Shown piece after piece: positions 1 to 7,924 of a stretch of DNA of 30,847 nucleotides. The stretch's first letter is position 1, and each line of letters opens with the position of its first letter. The notes below the pieces were generated by a model that did no database searches, was not told the DNA's origin, and saw only the letters and a list, made by a program, of their open reading frames with translations. Source of the DNA: Candidatus Thioglobus vulcanius (GTDB lineage Bacteria > Pseudomonadota > Gammaproteobacteria > PS1 > Pseudothioglobaceae); NCBI GenBank assembly GCA_910595855.1, contig CAJVCJ010000045.1:1-30847 (forward strand), written 5' to 3'. Made by a program: the position numbers and the translations under genes.

Positions 1-5
1 TTACA

Positions 6-1178
6 CTAATTTTTACTGCGTATTGTTAGCCACCAGGTTAACATTATAAATTGCAGTATTAATAATGGAAGAACGGATAGCAGTACCACTTCCCAGCCGA
101 AGTTAAAGACAAACCAGCCGGCTGATAGCGAAGCGATGGCCTGCAGGCTAAAAATTAAAAAGTCGTTGAGCGATTGAACTTTGAATTTTTCATGTTCGTG
201 ATAGGTGCTAGGTAATAAACTGGTGCCACCGATGAATAAGAAATTCCAACCCAGTCCTAATAAGATGAGTGCCATCCAATAGTTGTCTAAAGCATGGCCC
301 GTGTAGGCGATGGCAATACATACAAAATACAGTAGCACACCTGCAATCATCATTTTACTAAGCCCTAATAGTTTGACGATGAATGGCGTAAATAGGGAGG
401 GTAGAAACATGGCAATGACGTGTGATTGGATAACGAATTTGGTGTGTTCAAGTGAAAAGTTATCAATGATGTGCATACTCATTGGCGTTGCAGTCATGAT
501 GTAACTCATTACTATATAGCCAACAGCGGCGCTGGACATGGCAATAATGAATACGGGCTGTTTGATGATGACAGATAAACCACGAGCAGGAATATCTTGT
601 GTTTCATCAGTAACCATGGTTTGTTGGTAAAACCATAAAAATGCAAAAGCAAGAAAAAAACAGCCACTTAACAAAACAAAAGAGCCAACAAAGCTTGTGT
701 CAAATAAGTCCTTTCCTAGGGTGGCTAATTCAGGCCCCAAGAAAGCAGAGACTAAGCCGCCAATCAGTACTGCTGAAGTAGCCGTCGCTCTAAGATTTTC
801 AGAAACACTTTCAATTGCAGCAAACCTAAACTGATTCATAGTGGCTGTGGTAATGCCAAATAGAAAAGTGGCCATGCAGAATAAGTAGAAAGATTCAATT
901 ATGAGCGCGGTAATGGCTAACGATATAATTACCAATGTGTACACACAAACGCCGAGAAAGGTTCGGCGTCGGCCAATGATGGACATGATTCGATTAATCG
1001 GAATAATGCCACTCGCGGTGCCAACCACAATCATTGCCACGGGCAACGTAGATAGGCTTTCAACTGGCGCTAAGGATTGACCAATAATGCCGCCTAAAAA
1101 AATTACAAAAACACTGAGTGACATAAACAATGACAAGCTGGCTGTCAGTATCCAGACGTTGCGCGGTAGTGCAAACAT
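6..1178 (-). CDS. MFS transporter, substrate unknown
   Basis: A 390-residue, very hydrophobic protein with about twelve predicted membrane segments, the usual length and layout of a major facilitator superfamily carrier in the inner membrane. The loop after the second segment carries an MFS motif-A-like stretch (N62-R63 ... G69-R70-R71-R72). The middle loop (about residues 183-205) is hydrophilic, as expected between the two six-helix halves. The start ATG directly follows the glmU stop (TAAATG), so it is probably translated by coupling as the third gene of the operon. The stop is five bases from the window edge, so genes further downstream cannot be seen. No residue identifies the substrate. 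Being next to glmU does not by itself imply an amino-sugar or peptidoglycan substrate. Confidence 0.85.
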   Translation of the reverse strand: MFALPRNVWILTASLSLFMSLSVFVIFLGGIIGQSLAPVESLSTLPVAMIVVGTASGIIPINRIMSIIGRRRTFLGVCVYTLVIISLAITALIIESFYLFCMATFLFGITTATMNQFRFAAIESVSENLRATATSAVLIGGLVSAFLGPELATLGKDLFDTSFVGSFVLLSGCFFLAFAFLWFYQQTMVTDETQDIPARGLSVIIKQPVFIIAMSSAAVGYIVMSYIMTATPMSMHIIDNFSLEHTKFVIQSHVIAMFLPSLFTPFIVKLLGLSKMMIAGVLLYFVCIAIAYTGHALDNYWMALILLGLGWNFLFIGGTSLLPSTYHEHEKFKVQSLNDFLIFSLQAIASLSAGWFVFNFGWEVVLLSVLPLLILQFIMLTWWLTIRSKN

Positions 1179-2537
1179 TTATTTCTTAGTAGGGCGTTGC
1201 CAGTTTTTTAGAGTGGTTTGTTTAGATCGGCTTAAGCTAAGTTGATTATCTGGCACGTCTTTGGTGATGGTTGATCCAGCACCAATGGTGGCATTTTTAC
1301 CAATGGTGACTGGAGCGATGAGTTGCGTGTCTGAGCCGACGAATGCACCGTCTTCAATCGTAGTTTGGTGTTTATTGACGCCATCATAATTACATGTAAT
1401 TACGCCAGCACCGATATTAACCTCTGAGCCTATAGTAGTGTCACCAACATAACTTAAATGCGAGACTTTTGAGCCTTTGCCAATGGTAGATTTTTTTACC
1501 TCGACAAAATTACCAATTTTCGCATTTTCACCAATATTGGCCTCTGGGCGAATTCGAGCGAATGGACCAATTGATGCACCATTGCCAATGAGGGCGTCTT
1601 CAATGACAGAATTTGGAAATATAACTACATTATTGCCGATTTTAGTGTTTTTTATATTGCAGTTAGCTGCAATTGTCGTATTATTTCCTAGTGAAACATC
1701 GCCTTCAATCACTACATTGATATCGATCTCACAATCTTGGTCAAAATTTAGTGTGCCTCGACAATCAAAACGTGCCGGATCTTTTAGTGTTAATCCTTGC
1801 TGCATAAAGCTAACAGCTTGATTTTTTTGAAAGACTCTTTCTAGCTCTGCAAGTTGTACTTTGTCATTAACGCCTGCCACTTCAAATTCATCAGTGGTGA
1901 TAATAGATTCAACAATTTTTTTATCATTAACGGCAGACTCGATGATATCGGTTAAATATAATTCACCCTGAGCATTGTCTGAATTTAAGGCAGCCAAGTA
2001 TTTTTTAAGTAATTGTGTGTTAACCGCCATAATGCCAGTATTAGCTTCGCAAATTTCAAGCTGCTCTGCATTAGCATCTTTTTGTTCAACAATAGCTTGA
2101 ATGATGTTGTTATGACGAACAATGCGACCATAGCCAGTTGGATTATTTAATATAACAGACAACAAAGCGATACCAGAATCTTCTGCAGCGTTAATGAGCT
2201 GTCCTAACGTTTGAGGCTGAATAAGCGGTACATCACCATACAATACTAGCGATATCGAATCGTCCTCAATATGTGGCATGGCTTGCGCAACCGCATGACC
2301 AGTACCAAGCTGTTCTACTTGCTCAACCCAGTTGATTGAATCATCATTAATTGTTTGTTGAACTTGGTCGCCACCAAAGCCATAAACTACGTGCACTTTT
2401 TGGCTAATGGCTTTAGCCTGAACCAGAACATGCCCTAATAAGGTGTTATCAGATAAGGTTTGTAACACCTTTGGTTTTGATGAGTTCATGCGCGTGCCTT
2501 TGCCCGCTGCAAGAATAATAGCGTGAATATTGTTCAT
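1179..2537 (-). CDS. glmU: Bifunctional GlmU: glucosamine-1-P acetyltransferase / GlcNAc-1-P uridyltransferase
   Basis: Cytosolic enzyme that acetylates glucosamine-1-phosphate and then couples it to UTP, giving UDP-GlcNAc for peptidoglycan and lipid A. The N-terminal half shows the nucleotidyltransferase signature LAAGKGTRM (residues 9-17) with K23, GTGHA (78-82) and GDVPL (101-105). From about residue 255 the chain is a left-handed beta helix of hexapeptide repeats (IGxxxxI type). It contains the acetyltransferase histidine H360 in a KVSHLSYVGD context and the NYDGVNKH segment near 383-390. At 452 residues it is close to the 456 of E. coli GlmU. Its ATG touches the stop of the preceding secreted-protein gene and its stop touches the ATG of the MFS gene. 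Function is secure. Confidence 0.98.
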   Translation of the reverse strand: MNNIHAIILAAGKGTRMNSSKPKVLQTLSDNTLLGHVLVQAKAISQKVHVVYGFGGDQVQQTINDDSINWVEQVEQLGTGHAVAQAMPHIEDDSISLVLYGDVPLIQPQTLGQLINAAEDSGIALLSVILNNPTGYGRIVRHNNIIQAIVEQKDANAEQLEICEANTGIMAVNTQLLKKYLAALNSDNAQGELYLTDIIESAVNDKKIVESIITTDEFEVAGVNDKVQLAELERVFQKNQAVSFMQQGLTLKDPARFDCRGTLNFDQDCEIDINVVIEGDVSLGNNTTIAANCNIKNTKIGNNVVIFPNSVIEDALIGNGASIGPFARIRPEANIGENAKIGNFVEVKKSTIGKGSKVSHLSYVGDTTIGSEVNIGAGVITCNYDGVNKHQTTIEDGAFVGSDTQLIAPVTIGKNATIGAGSTITKDVPDNQLSLSRSKQTTLKNWQRPTKK

Positions 2538-3209
2538 TTAAAAGTCTTCTACAATAGGGTTTTGGTCTAAATATTCTTCAGTAACACCTGGCACAATAAA
2601 GCTTATAGTGCCAACAACTTGCCCATCTTTACGACCTACGTTATAAATAACAGCACGCATTTTTAAAGGGGCATCATTGAAAATTTCGGAAAATTTTTGA
2701 GATTTTCTTGATTGAGTGACAAACTCATCTTTACTGATAAAAGTATATTTAATGCGAAGTTTTTGATAGGCTTCATTTTCAAATTCAGCAATCATTTTAG
2801 TGAATTCATCTTTATTAAATGTATTGCTACTCACCTCTAAAATGTCAAACTTATCGGCGCCATCTTCAATTAAGACCAAATCAAATTGTGTTTTAAGCAC
2901 GTGGAACATTTTTTTAATTTTGCCAACATCACTAAGCGGCATCATTAATAAAACTGATACCAAACGATCTCCAAGAAAGCGAAATGCAAGCTCTGCACTT
3001 TCACCAGCTAATGAGTGTTTTTGCAAACATAAAGTGCCTTGTTCGTATCGATCAGAGCAGTCTTCTAGAGGATGTGATTTTTGTAAAAAGACTTTTGGCA
3101 TGCCGACTAAGTATTGCTTATAAAGTCGGATTTGTTCATTGGCAACACTTGGTGTGGCGAATAAAAATAATAAACTTAATAGTAGTAAGCGCTTCATACA
3201 ATAAACCAT
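2538..3209 (-). CDS. Secreted/periplasmic protein of unknown function
   Basis: I do not recognise the family. The N-terminus has a classic signal peptide: basic MKR, a leucine-rich core (L8-F17) and a likely cleavage after S21-V22-A23. The protein is therefore probably periplasmic. The mature part is soluble, mixed alpha/beta in composition and rich in lysine, with only two cysteines (C51 and C61), close enough to form a disulfide. Translation may start at the first ATG (3209) or, more naturally for a signal peptide, at the ATG at 3197, which gives MKRLLLL; neither has a strong Shine-Dalgarno. It is the first gene of the operon with glmU and the MFS transporter, to which it is joined by a TAAATG junction, and it is divergent from the copper ATPase gene. 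A cell-envelope role is only a guess from the neighbours. Confidence 0.8.
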   Translation of the reverse strand: MVYCMKRLLLLSLLFLFATPSVANEQIRLYKQYLVGMPKVFLQKSHPLEDCSDRYEQGTLCLQKHSLAGESAELAFRFLGDRLVSVLLMMPLSDVGKIKKMFHVLKTQFDLVLIEDGADKFDILEVSSNTFNKDEFTKMIAEFENEAYQKLRIKYTFISKDEFVTQSRKSQKFSEIFNDAPLKMRAVIYNVGRKDGQVVGTISFIVPGVTEEYLDQNPIVEDF

Positions 3210-3224
3210 TTTAACTTGACTTAT

Positions 3225-3230
3225 ATTGTA
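3225..3230 (-). promoter_or_regulatory. Possible -10 element for the secreted protein-glmU-MFS operon
   Basis: Read on the minus strand, this is TACAAT, one mismatch from the TATAAT consensus, about 15 bases upstream of the first ATG of the operon. There is no convincing -35 at normal spacing, so the call is weak. It lies inside the same short stretch as the palindrome at 3227-3240. Confidence 0.3.
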
Positions 3231-3254
3231 AACGCTTACACCCGTAAATATAAT
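3226..3254 (+). promoter_or_regulatory. Predicted sigma70 promoter of the CcoI-type ATPase gene
   Basis: TTGTAA (3226-3231, 4 of 6 consensus bases) and a perfect TATAAT (3249-3254) are separated by 17 bases. The expected start of transcription is near 3261, only about seven bases before the ATG at 3268. The mRNA would then be almost leaderless, which agrees with the lack of a Shine-Dalgarno. The -35 hexamer is embedded in the palindrome at 3227-3240. Confidence 0.55.
3227..3240. promoter_or_regulatory. 14-bp operator-like palindrome (TGTAAACGCTTACA)
   Basis: The site reads TGTAA-ACGC-TTACA, with five perfectly paired bases on each arm around a central CG. The form TGTAARCGYTTACA is typical of LacI/GalR-family operators and also fits the Gram-positive cre consensus. 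It overlaps the -35 of the rightward promoter and the possible -10 of the leftward one, so a bound repressor could block both. No LacI-type regulator is encoded in this window, so the binding protein is unknown. Confidence 0.4.
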
Positions 3255-3267
3255 AAAATTGCCTGAT

Positions 3268-5661
3268 ATGAGTAATTCTTGTTTTCACTGTGGGCTAGAG
3301 GTCACTAACTACAATCGCATTCAGGCGAATATCAATCAATCATCCCATGATTTTTGTTGTGCGGGCTGCGCGAGCGTGTGTCAAACTATCTATCAGAGTG
3401 GCTTGGGCGCTTTTTATCAGCAGCAAACCAGCTCAATTTTGCCAGCAGTAGATCTTGAATATCCACTTGAATTTTATGATGCACCAGCTTTTCAGCAGCC
3501 ATTTTTAGAGGTTGCTGACGAAGGCGAAAAGATTATCACCTTAATCAGTGACACCATTCATTGTGCTGCTTGCGTATGGTTAATTGAGAAATCTATTGGC
3601 TCACTATCGGGTGTAAATTGGGTTAGAGCCAGCCTGACTGATAAACGTATTAGAATTAGCTGGCAAGAGGGAGATGTTCAATTATCAGACATTATGCAGC
3701 GTCTGGCCGATTTGGGCTACAGTGCTATGCCGTATGAGCAAAATATAGCTGAAAAAATCGCTAATAAGTCTAATAAGGCCATGCTCTATAAAATTGGCTT
3801 TGCAGCATTTACCATGATGAATTTATTGTGGATCTCTATTGCTATGTATACGGGAGCAAGTGATGGCAAGTATTATCACTATTTCCAATGGCTTGGATTT
3901 GCACTGGCAACACCAACTTTGTTTTATTCAGGTCTTGGATTTTTAACCAGCGCCTATAACGGCTTGAAAAATGGTGTGATGAATATGGATGTGCCGATCA
4001 GTATTGGCGCCTTAACAACTTATTTTTATTCAGTTTATGTGCTGCTTGGCTTTTCTGCCAAGGGCGAGGTTTATTTTGATACGGTCGTGAATTTTATCTT
4101 TGTGATTTTGATTGGTCGATATCTGGAGAGCTCGGCTAAAAAATCATCTATTTCCGCATCCAGCTCTTTGCAGCAGCTTCAGCCGAAAGTTGCCCTAGTC
4201 ATAAAAGCTGACGAGGAGATTATCACCCCGATTAGCGCTATTGGCATTAATGATCGAGTTTTGATTAAGCCAGGTGAGCGTATTCCAGTTGACGGGCGTG
4301 TTGTATTTGGCGCTAGTGAGGCTGATGAATCGTTACTCACAGGAGAATCTAAACCAATTACTAAGGGTGTGGGCGATGAAGTATTTGCAGGTTCTGTTAA
4401 TGGACAGGGCGCTTTAGAAATACTAGTTGAAAAAACATTGAAGCAATCTGTCTTAGGAAAGATTGTAAGTTTGGTAGAAAATACCCAACATAATAAAAGT
4501 TCAATTGTTTGTAGTATTGATAAAATTATTCCGTATTTTGTTGCCATTACGCTACTACTGGCAACAGCTACTTTTATTTATTGGTATCCACAAGACTTTG
4601 ATCTAGCTTTGCTTAGTGCGACCAGTGTATTGATTATTACTTGCCCTTGTGCGTTTGGCCTGGCAACACCAATGAGTATTGCTGTGGCAAGTGGTGTGGC
4701 CATTAAAGACAAAATTTTGATTAAAAATAGCGATGCCTTTGAAGTGTTGGATCAAGTAGATTGGGTAGTCTTTGATAAAACCGGAACCTTAACGTTGGGT
4801 GAGTTTGAAATTACTCAGATAGAATCTGATCGAACAGATTTTATTCAAATTATGGCTAGCATTGAAAAGCGCTCTGAGCACCCATTAGCCAAGGCAATTG
4901 TGGCACAATATAATGATAAACTTTTAAGTATTTCTGAGTTTATCTCAATACCAGGTCAAGGTGTAAGCGCCACTATTGAAGACCAGGTATATAAGGTTGG
5001 ACGCTTATCATTTGTAAATGATGATCATCAGGTGGATCAACAGATGTTGGATAAATCTAAACAAATCGAGCACGAAGGGGCGAGTTGTATTTGGTGCTCT
5101 AGTCCGCAAGGTGTTTTAGGCTTTGTGGCGTTATCAGATCAAATAAAGGCTGATGCCAAAATGGTTGTTAAACAATTACAAGCGCTAGGTAAGCAGGTGA
5201 GTATTTTAAGTGGTGATAGCCAAGCAGTCACTGAAAAAGTAGCCAATTATTTGAACATTAAGCATATTGTTGCTCAAGCGTTACCAGTTGATAAAGCAAA
5301 CTATATTAAACAGTTACAAGAAAAGCAGTGTGTCTTAATGATTGGCGATGGCGTGAATGATGCGCCTGCTTTAGTACAAGCAGATACCAGTATGGCGATT
5401 GGATCGGGTAGTGATGTTTCTGTTAATCATTCAGATGTGGTGTTGTTAAAACCTACCTTGTCGCCCATTATTACAATGATTAATTTGGCCAAACGCACCA
5501 ATCGAGGCATCAAACAAAACATTGTTTTTGCATTAATGTACAATGCCTTAATGGTGCCATTAGCAATGATGGCCATGATTACACCGCTATTTGCCGCGAT
5601 TGCAATGCCGATTAGTTCGCTCATTGTTATCGGTAATGCAGCGCGACTTAGAAATAAATAA
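3268..5661 (+). CDS. ccoI: CcoI/FixI-type copper-transporting P1B-ATPase
   Basis: Inner-membrane P-type ATPase of the CcoI/FixI (CopA2) branch, which exports Cu(I) for assembly of cbb3-type cytochrome c oxidase. An N-terminal cysteine-rich region (FHCG, then FCCAGC) is followed by an HMA metal-binding domain with CAAC at 99-102, the arrangement seen in CcoI. Catalytic motifs are all present: TGES 358-361, the membrane metal site CPC 459-461, DKTGT with phosphorylated D503, HP 538-539 and GDGVND 693-698. Length is 797 residues. I chose the ATG at 3268 rather than the in-frame TTG at 3259, because a promoter-based start of transcription near 3261 leaves only the ATG usable and the homologous N-terminus begins close to the CHCG-like motif. 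No cco oxidase genes are adjacent. A general copper exporter is the alternative. Confidence 0.92.
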   Translation: MSNSCFHCGLEVTNYNRIQANINQSSHDFCCAGCASVCQTIYQSGLGAFYQQQTSSILPAVDLEYPLEFYDAPAFQQPFLEVADEGEKIITLISDTIHCAACVWLIEKSIGSLSGVNWVRASLTDKRIRISWQEGDVQLSDIMQRLADLGYSAMPYEQNIAEKIANKSNKAMLYKIGFAAFTMMNLLWISIAMYTGASDGKYYHYFQWLGFALATPTLFYSGLGFLTSAYNGLKNGVMNMDVPISIGALTTYFYSVYVLLGFSAKGEVYFDTVVNFIFVILIGRYLESSAKKSSISASSSLQQLQPKVALVIKADEEIITPISAIGINDRVLIKPGERIPVDGRVVFGASEADESLLTGESKPITKGVGDEVFAGSVNGQGALEILVEKTLKQSVLGKIVSLVENTQHNKSSIVCSIDKIIPYFVAITLLLATATFIYWYPQDFDLALLSATSVLIITCPCAFGLATPMSIAVASGVAIKDKILIKNSDAFEVLDQVDWVVFDKTGTLTLGEFEITQIESDRTDFIQIMASIEKRSEHPLAKAIVAQYNDKLLSISEFISIPGQGVSATIEDQVYKVGRLSFVNDDHQVDQQMLDKSKQIEHEGASCIWCSSPQGVLGFVALSDQIKADAKMVVKQLQALGKQVSILSGDSQAVTEKVANYLNIKHIVAQALPVDKANYIKQLQEKQCVLMIGDGVNDAPALVQADTSMAIGSGSDVSVNHSDVVLLKPTLSPIITMINLAKRTNRGIKQNIVFALMYNALMVPLAMMAMITPLFAAIAMPISSLIVIGNAARLRNK

Positions 5662-5702
5662 AACAAATTTATAAAAAATAAAGTGCTGAGGTGCAAATAG
5701 TA

Positions 5703-5708
5703 TATAAT
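5703..5708 (+). promoter_or_regulatory. Possible -10 element for rpmE
   Basis: A perfect TATAAT lies about 35 bases upstream of the rpmE ATG, in the 81-base gap after the ATPase gene. No good -35 is found at 16-18 bases, so this is a tentative promoter call. rpmE probably has its own start of transcription. Confidence 0.35.
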
Positions 5709-5742
5709 TTGTCCTCTTTCAAGATTTAACATTATTAAGCAC

Positions 5743-5955
5743 ATGAAAACAGATATTCACCCTAATTACGACACCGTTAAAGTAGTTTGCTCTTGCGGTA
5801 ATACATTCGAAACACGCTCAACTATTGGTAAAGAAGAGTTACACCTTGATGTTTGTTCAAGCTGTCATCCTTTCTATACTGGTAAGCAAAAAATCATGGA
5901 TAGTGCTGGCCGTGTTGAGAAGTTTAAATCACGTTTTGGTGCGTTTAAGCGATAA
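5743..5955 (+). CDS. rpmE: 50S ribosomal protein L31, zinc-binding type
   Basis: A 70-residue protein of normal L31 length, bound to the large ribosomal subunit. The zinc-site cysteines are all present: C16-x-C18 and C38-x2-C41. This makes it the C+ form (RpmE) rather than the zinc-independent RpmE2 form. The conserved KSRFGAF tail near residues 62-68 also fits. A hairpin terminator follows 15 bases after the stop, so it appears to be transcribed alone or with the ATPase gene. Confidence in identity is very high. Confidence 0.97.
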   Translation: MKTDIHPNYDTVKVVCSCGNTFETRSTIGKEELHLDVCSSCHPFYTGKQKIMDSAGRVEKFKSRFGAFKR

Positions 5956-5970
5956 GCTTAACGGATTGAC

Positions 5971-5999
5971 AAAAAAGCCACATTTATGTGGCTTTTTTT
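5971..5999 (+). terminator. Rho-independent terminator after rpmE
   Basis: A run of six A, then GCCACA, a four-base TTTA loop, TGTGGC and seven T. The A and T runs extend the stem. It sits directly after rpmE and before hemE. The symmetric A/T flanks mean it could also work on the other strand, but no minus-strand gene ends here. Confidence 0.92.
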
Positions 6000-6070
6000 A
6001 TGCCTGATTGCATGGGATTTTTAGCTAAATATCGTTATAATTATGGCATTCATTTTTTATACATAATCCC

Positions 6071-7105
6071 ATGTCATTTGATTACATAAACGCTTTATTA
6101 AAGAAACCAACAACCCGTACACCAATTTGGGTTATGCGCCAAGCAGGCCGTTATTTGCCAGAGTATCGTGCAACACGCCAACAAGCTGGTGACTTCATGA
6201 GTTTATGTAAAAATCCTGAGTTGGCATGTGAAGTAACCATGCAGCCAATGGATCGATTTGATTTGGATGCTGCTATTTTATTTTCAGACATTTTGACCAT
6301 TCCTGATGCGATGGGATTGGGTTTGTATTTCAGTGAAGGCGAAGGTCCTAAATTCAAGCGACCACTTAAAACTTTGGCAGATATTGAAGCCATTCCTTCA
6401 GAAGTTAATAATGACTTAGCTTATGTTTTTGATGCTGTATCAACCATAAAAACAGCCTTAGGTGATCGTGCACCATTGATTGGTTTTAGTGGTAGTCCAT
6501 GGACGCTGGCTACTTATATGATCGAAGGTGGCAGTAGTAAAACTTTTGCCAAAACAAAAGCGATGTTATTTAATGATCCAAAGATGTTACATTTATTACT
6601 AGATAAATTAGCTGACAGCGTTATTGCTTATTTAGATCAACAAGTCTTGAGTGGTGTGGACAGCCTAATGGTATTTGATACTTGGGGCGGTGTACTCTCT
6701 AAAGCTAATTATTTAGATTTTTCGTTGAGCTATATGCAGAAAATTGTGAATGGTGTTAAAGCGAAACACCCAAATACACCGATTACTTTGTTTAGTAAGA
6801 ACGGCGGAAAGCACCTTAATGAAATTGCCGGTACGGGCTGTGACGGTGTTGGTATTGATTGGACAGTTGAGCTTGGCGATGTTGAGCGTCAGATTGGTAG
6901 TCAAGTTGCCATTCAGGGTAATTTAGATCCAGCAGTGATGTACGCTACACCTGAAATTATCAGAGCAGAAGTTAAAAAGGTATTAAGCCAATTTAAAGGC
7001 GATACTGGTCACATCTTCAATTTAGGTCATGGCATCACACCTGATGTTGATCCTGAAAACATGAAAGTATTGGTGGATGCTGTTCACGAATTTAGCGCTA
7101 AATAA
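6071..7105 (+). CDS. hemE: Uroporphyrinogen decarboxylase
   Basis: Cytosolic enzyme of tetrapyrrole synthesis that removes the four acetate carboxyl groups of uroporphyrinogen III to give coproporphyrinogen III. Both family signatures are intact: RTPIW..MRQAGRY at 16-28 and GFSGSPWT at 138-145. The substrate-binding aspartate is D73 (FSDIL context), and the C-terminal NLGHG histidine is H320. Length is 344 residues, near the 354 of E. coli HemE. A TATAAT at 6036-6041 could be its -10 element, but there is no convincing -35 and no Shine-Dalgarno. trpA follows after only two bases, so hemE is probably the first gene of the hemE-trpA-accD-fkpB-ispH run. Confidence 0.97.
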   Translation: MSFDYINALLKKPTTRTPIWVMRQAGRYLPEYRATRQQAGDFMSLCKNPELACEVTMQPMDRFDLDAAILFSDILTIPDAMGLGLYFSEGEGPKFKRPLKTLADIEAIPSEVNNDLAYVFDAVSTIKTALGDRAPLIGFSGSPWTLATYMIEGGSSKTFAKTKAMLFNDPKMLHLLLDKLADSVIAYLDQQVLSGVDSLMVFDTWGGVLSKANYLDFSLSYMQKIVNGVKAKHPNTPITLFSKNGGKHLNEIAGTGCDGVGIDWTVELGDVERQIGSQVAIQGNLDPAVMYATPEIIRAEVKKVLSQFKGDTGHIFNLGHGITPDVDPENMKVLVDAVHEFSAK

Positions 7106-7107
7106 TT

Positions 7108-7905
7108 ATGTCAAGATTAGCCCAAGTATTTTCTAATTTACCTAAGGGTCAAAAGGCTTTTATTCCTTTTATTACTGCTGGTGATAGTGGTTTAGAAAAC
7201 ACTTTTGAGCTTATGCTAACCTTGGTTGATAATGGTGCTGACATCATTGAGCTAGGCGTGCCATTTTCTGATCCAATGGCCGATGGCCCAATGATCGCAA
7301 AATCGCATGAGCGTGCAGTGGCTGATGGCGTTAGTCTTAAAAATGTATTGACACTGGTTGAAAAATTTAGAGCTATAAACAACACAACAGCTATTGTGTT
7401 AATGGGCTATTTAAATCCAATTGAAGTATACGGTTACAAAGCATTTGCAAAAGATGCCCAGGCTAGTGGTGTAGATGGTGTGCTAGTTGTTGATATGCCA
7501 CCAGAAGAGGCACAAGATCTTAAACAAGAGTTGGGCAACAATGGTATTGATTTTATTTTCTTGGTGGCACCAACTACCACCGACGCACGTATTGAATTTT
7601 TAGCTACCATTGCCTCAGGCTTTGTTTATTTTGTTTCGCTAAAGGGTGTGACAGGCGCAGGGCATCTAGATATCGATTCGGTAACGCATAATCTTGCTAG
7701 AATTCGCCGTTATATTGATTTGCCAGTAGGTGTTGGCTTTGGTATTAAAGATGCGACAACAGCAAAGGCAGTGTCTGAGAACGCCGATGCAGTGATTGTT
7801 GGTTCATCTCTAGTTGCATTTATTGAGCAGTATGCCAAGGATAAGGATAAAATGTTAGCAAGCGTTGGAAGTTTGGCAAAAGAAATTTCATCAGCAATTA
7901 AATAA
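7108..7905 (+). CDS. trpA: Tryptophan synthase alpha subunit
   Basis: Cleaves indole-3-glycerol phosphate to indole and glyceraldehyde-3-phosphate; the indole is channelled to TrpB in the alpha2-beta2 complex. The catalytic acids are present: E48 (IIELGVPFSDP context) and D59 (MADGP), corresponding to E49 and D60 of E. coli. The phosphate-binding GVGFGI segment is near the C-terminal third. Length 265 residues is standard. No trpB lies in the window, so the partner must be encoded elsewhere, possibly in a separate trp cluster. The gene begins two bases after hemE and ends 19 bases before accD; trpA next to accD is a familiar proteobacterial arrangement. Confidence 0.97.
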   Translation: MSRLAQVFSNLPKGQKAFIPFITAGDSGLENTFELMLTLVDNGADIIELGVPFSDPMADGPMIAKSHERAVADGVSLKNVLTLVEKFRAINNTTAIVLMGYLNPIEVYGYKAFAKDAQASGVDGVLVVDMPPEEAQDLKQELGNNGIDFIFLVAPTTTDARIEFLATIASGFVYFVSLKGVTGAGHLDIDSVTHNLARIRRYIDLPVGVGFGIKDATTAKAVSENADAVIVGSSLVAFIEQYAKDKDKMLASVGSLAKEISSAIK

Positions 7906-7924
7906 TTAAAACAAGGATTTAGAC

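Noticed and set aside
1477..1821. Open frame of 114 codons on the plus strand within glmU
   Set aside because: It is antisense to the hexapeptide repeats of glmU, whose regular codon pattern opens the opposite strand; no ribosome-binding site or domain.
3259..3267. TTG start three codons upstream for the CcoI-type ATPase
   Set aside because: It falls before the start of transcription expected from the -10 element, and an ATG follows three codons later.
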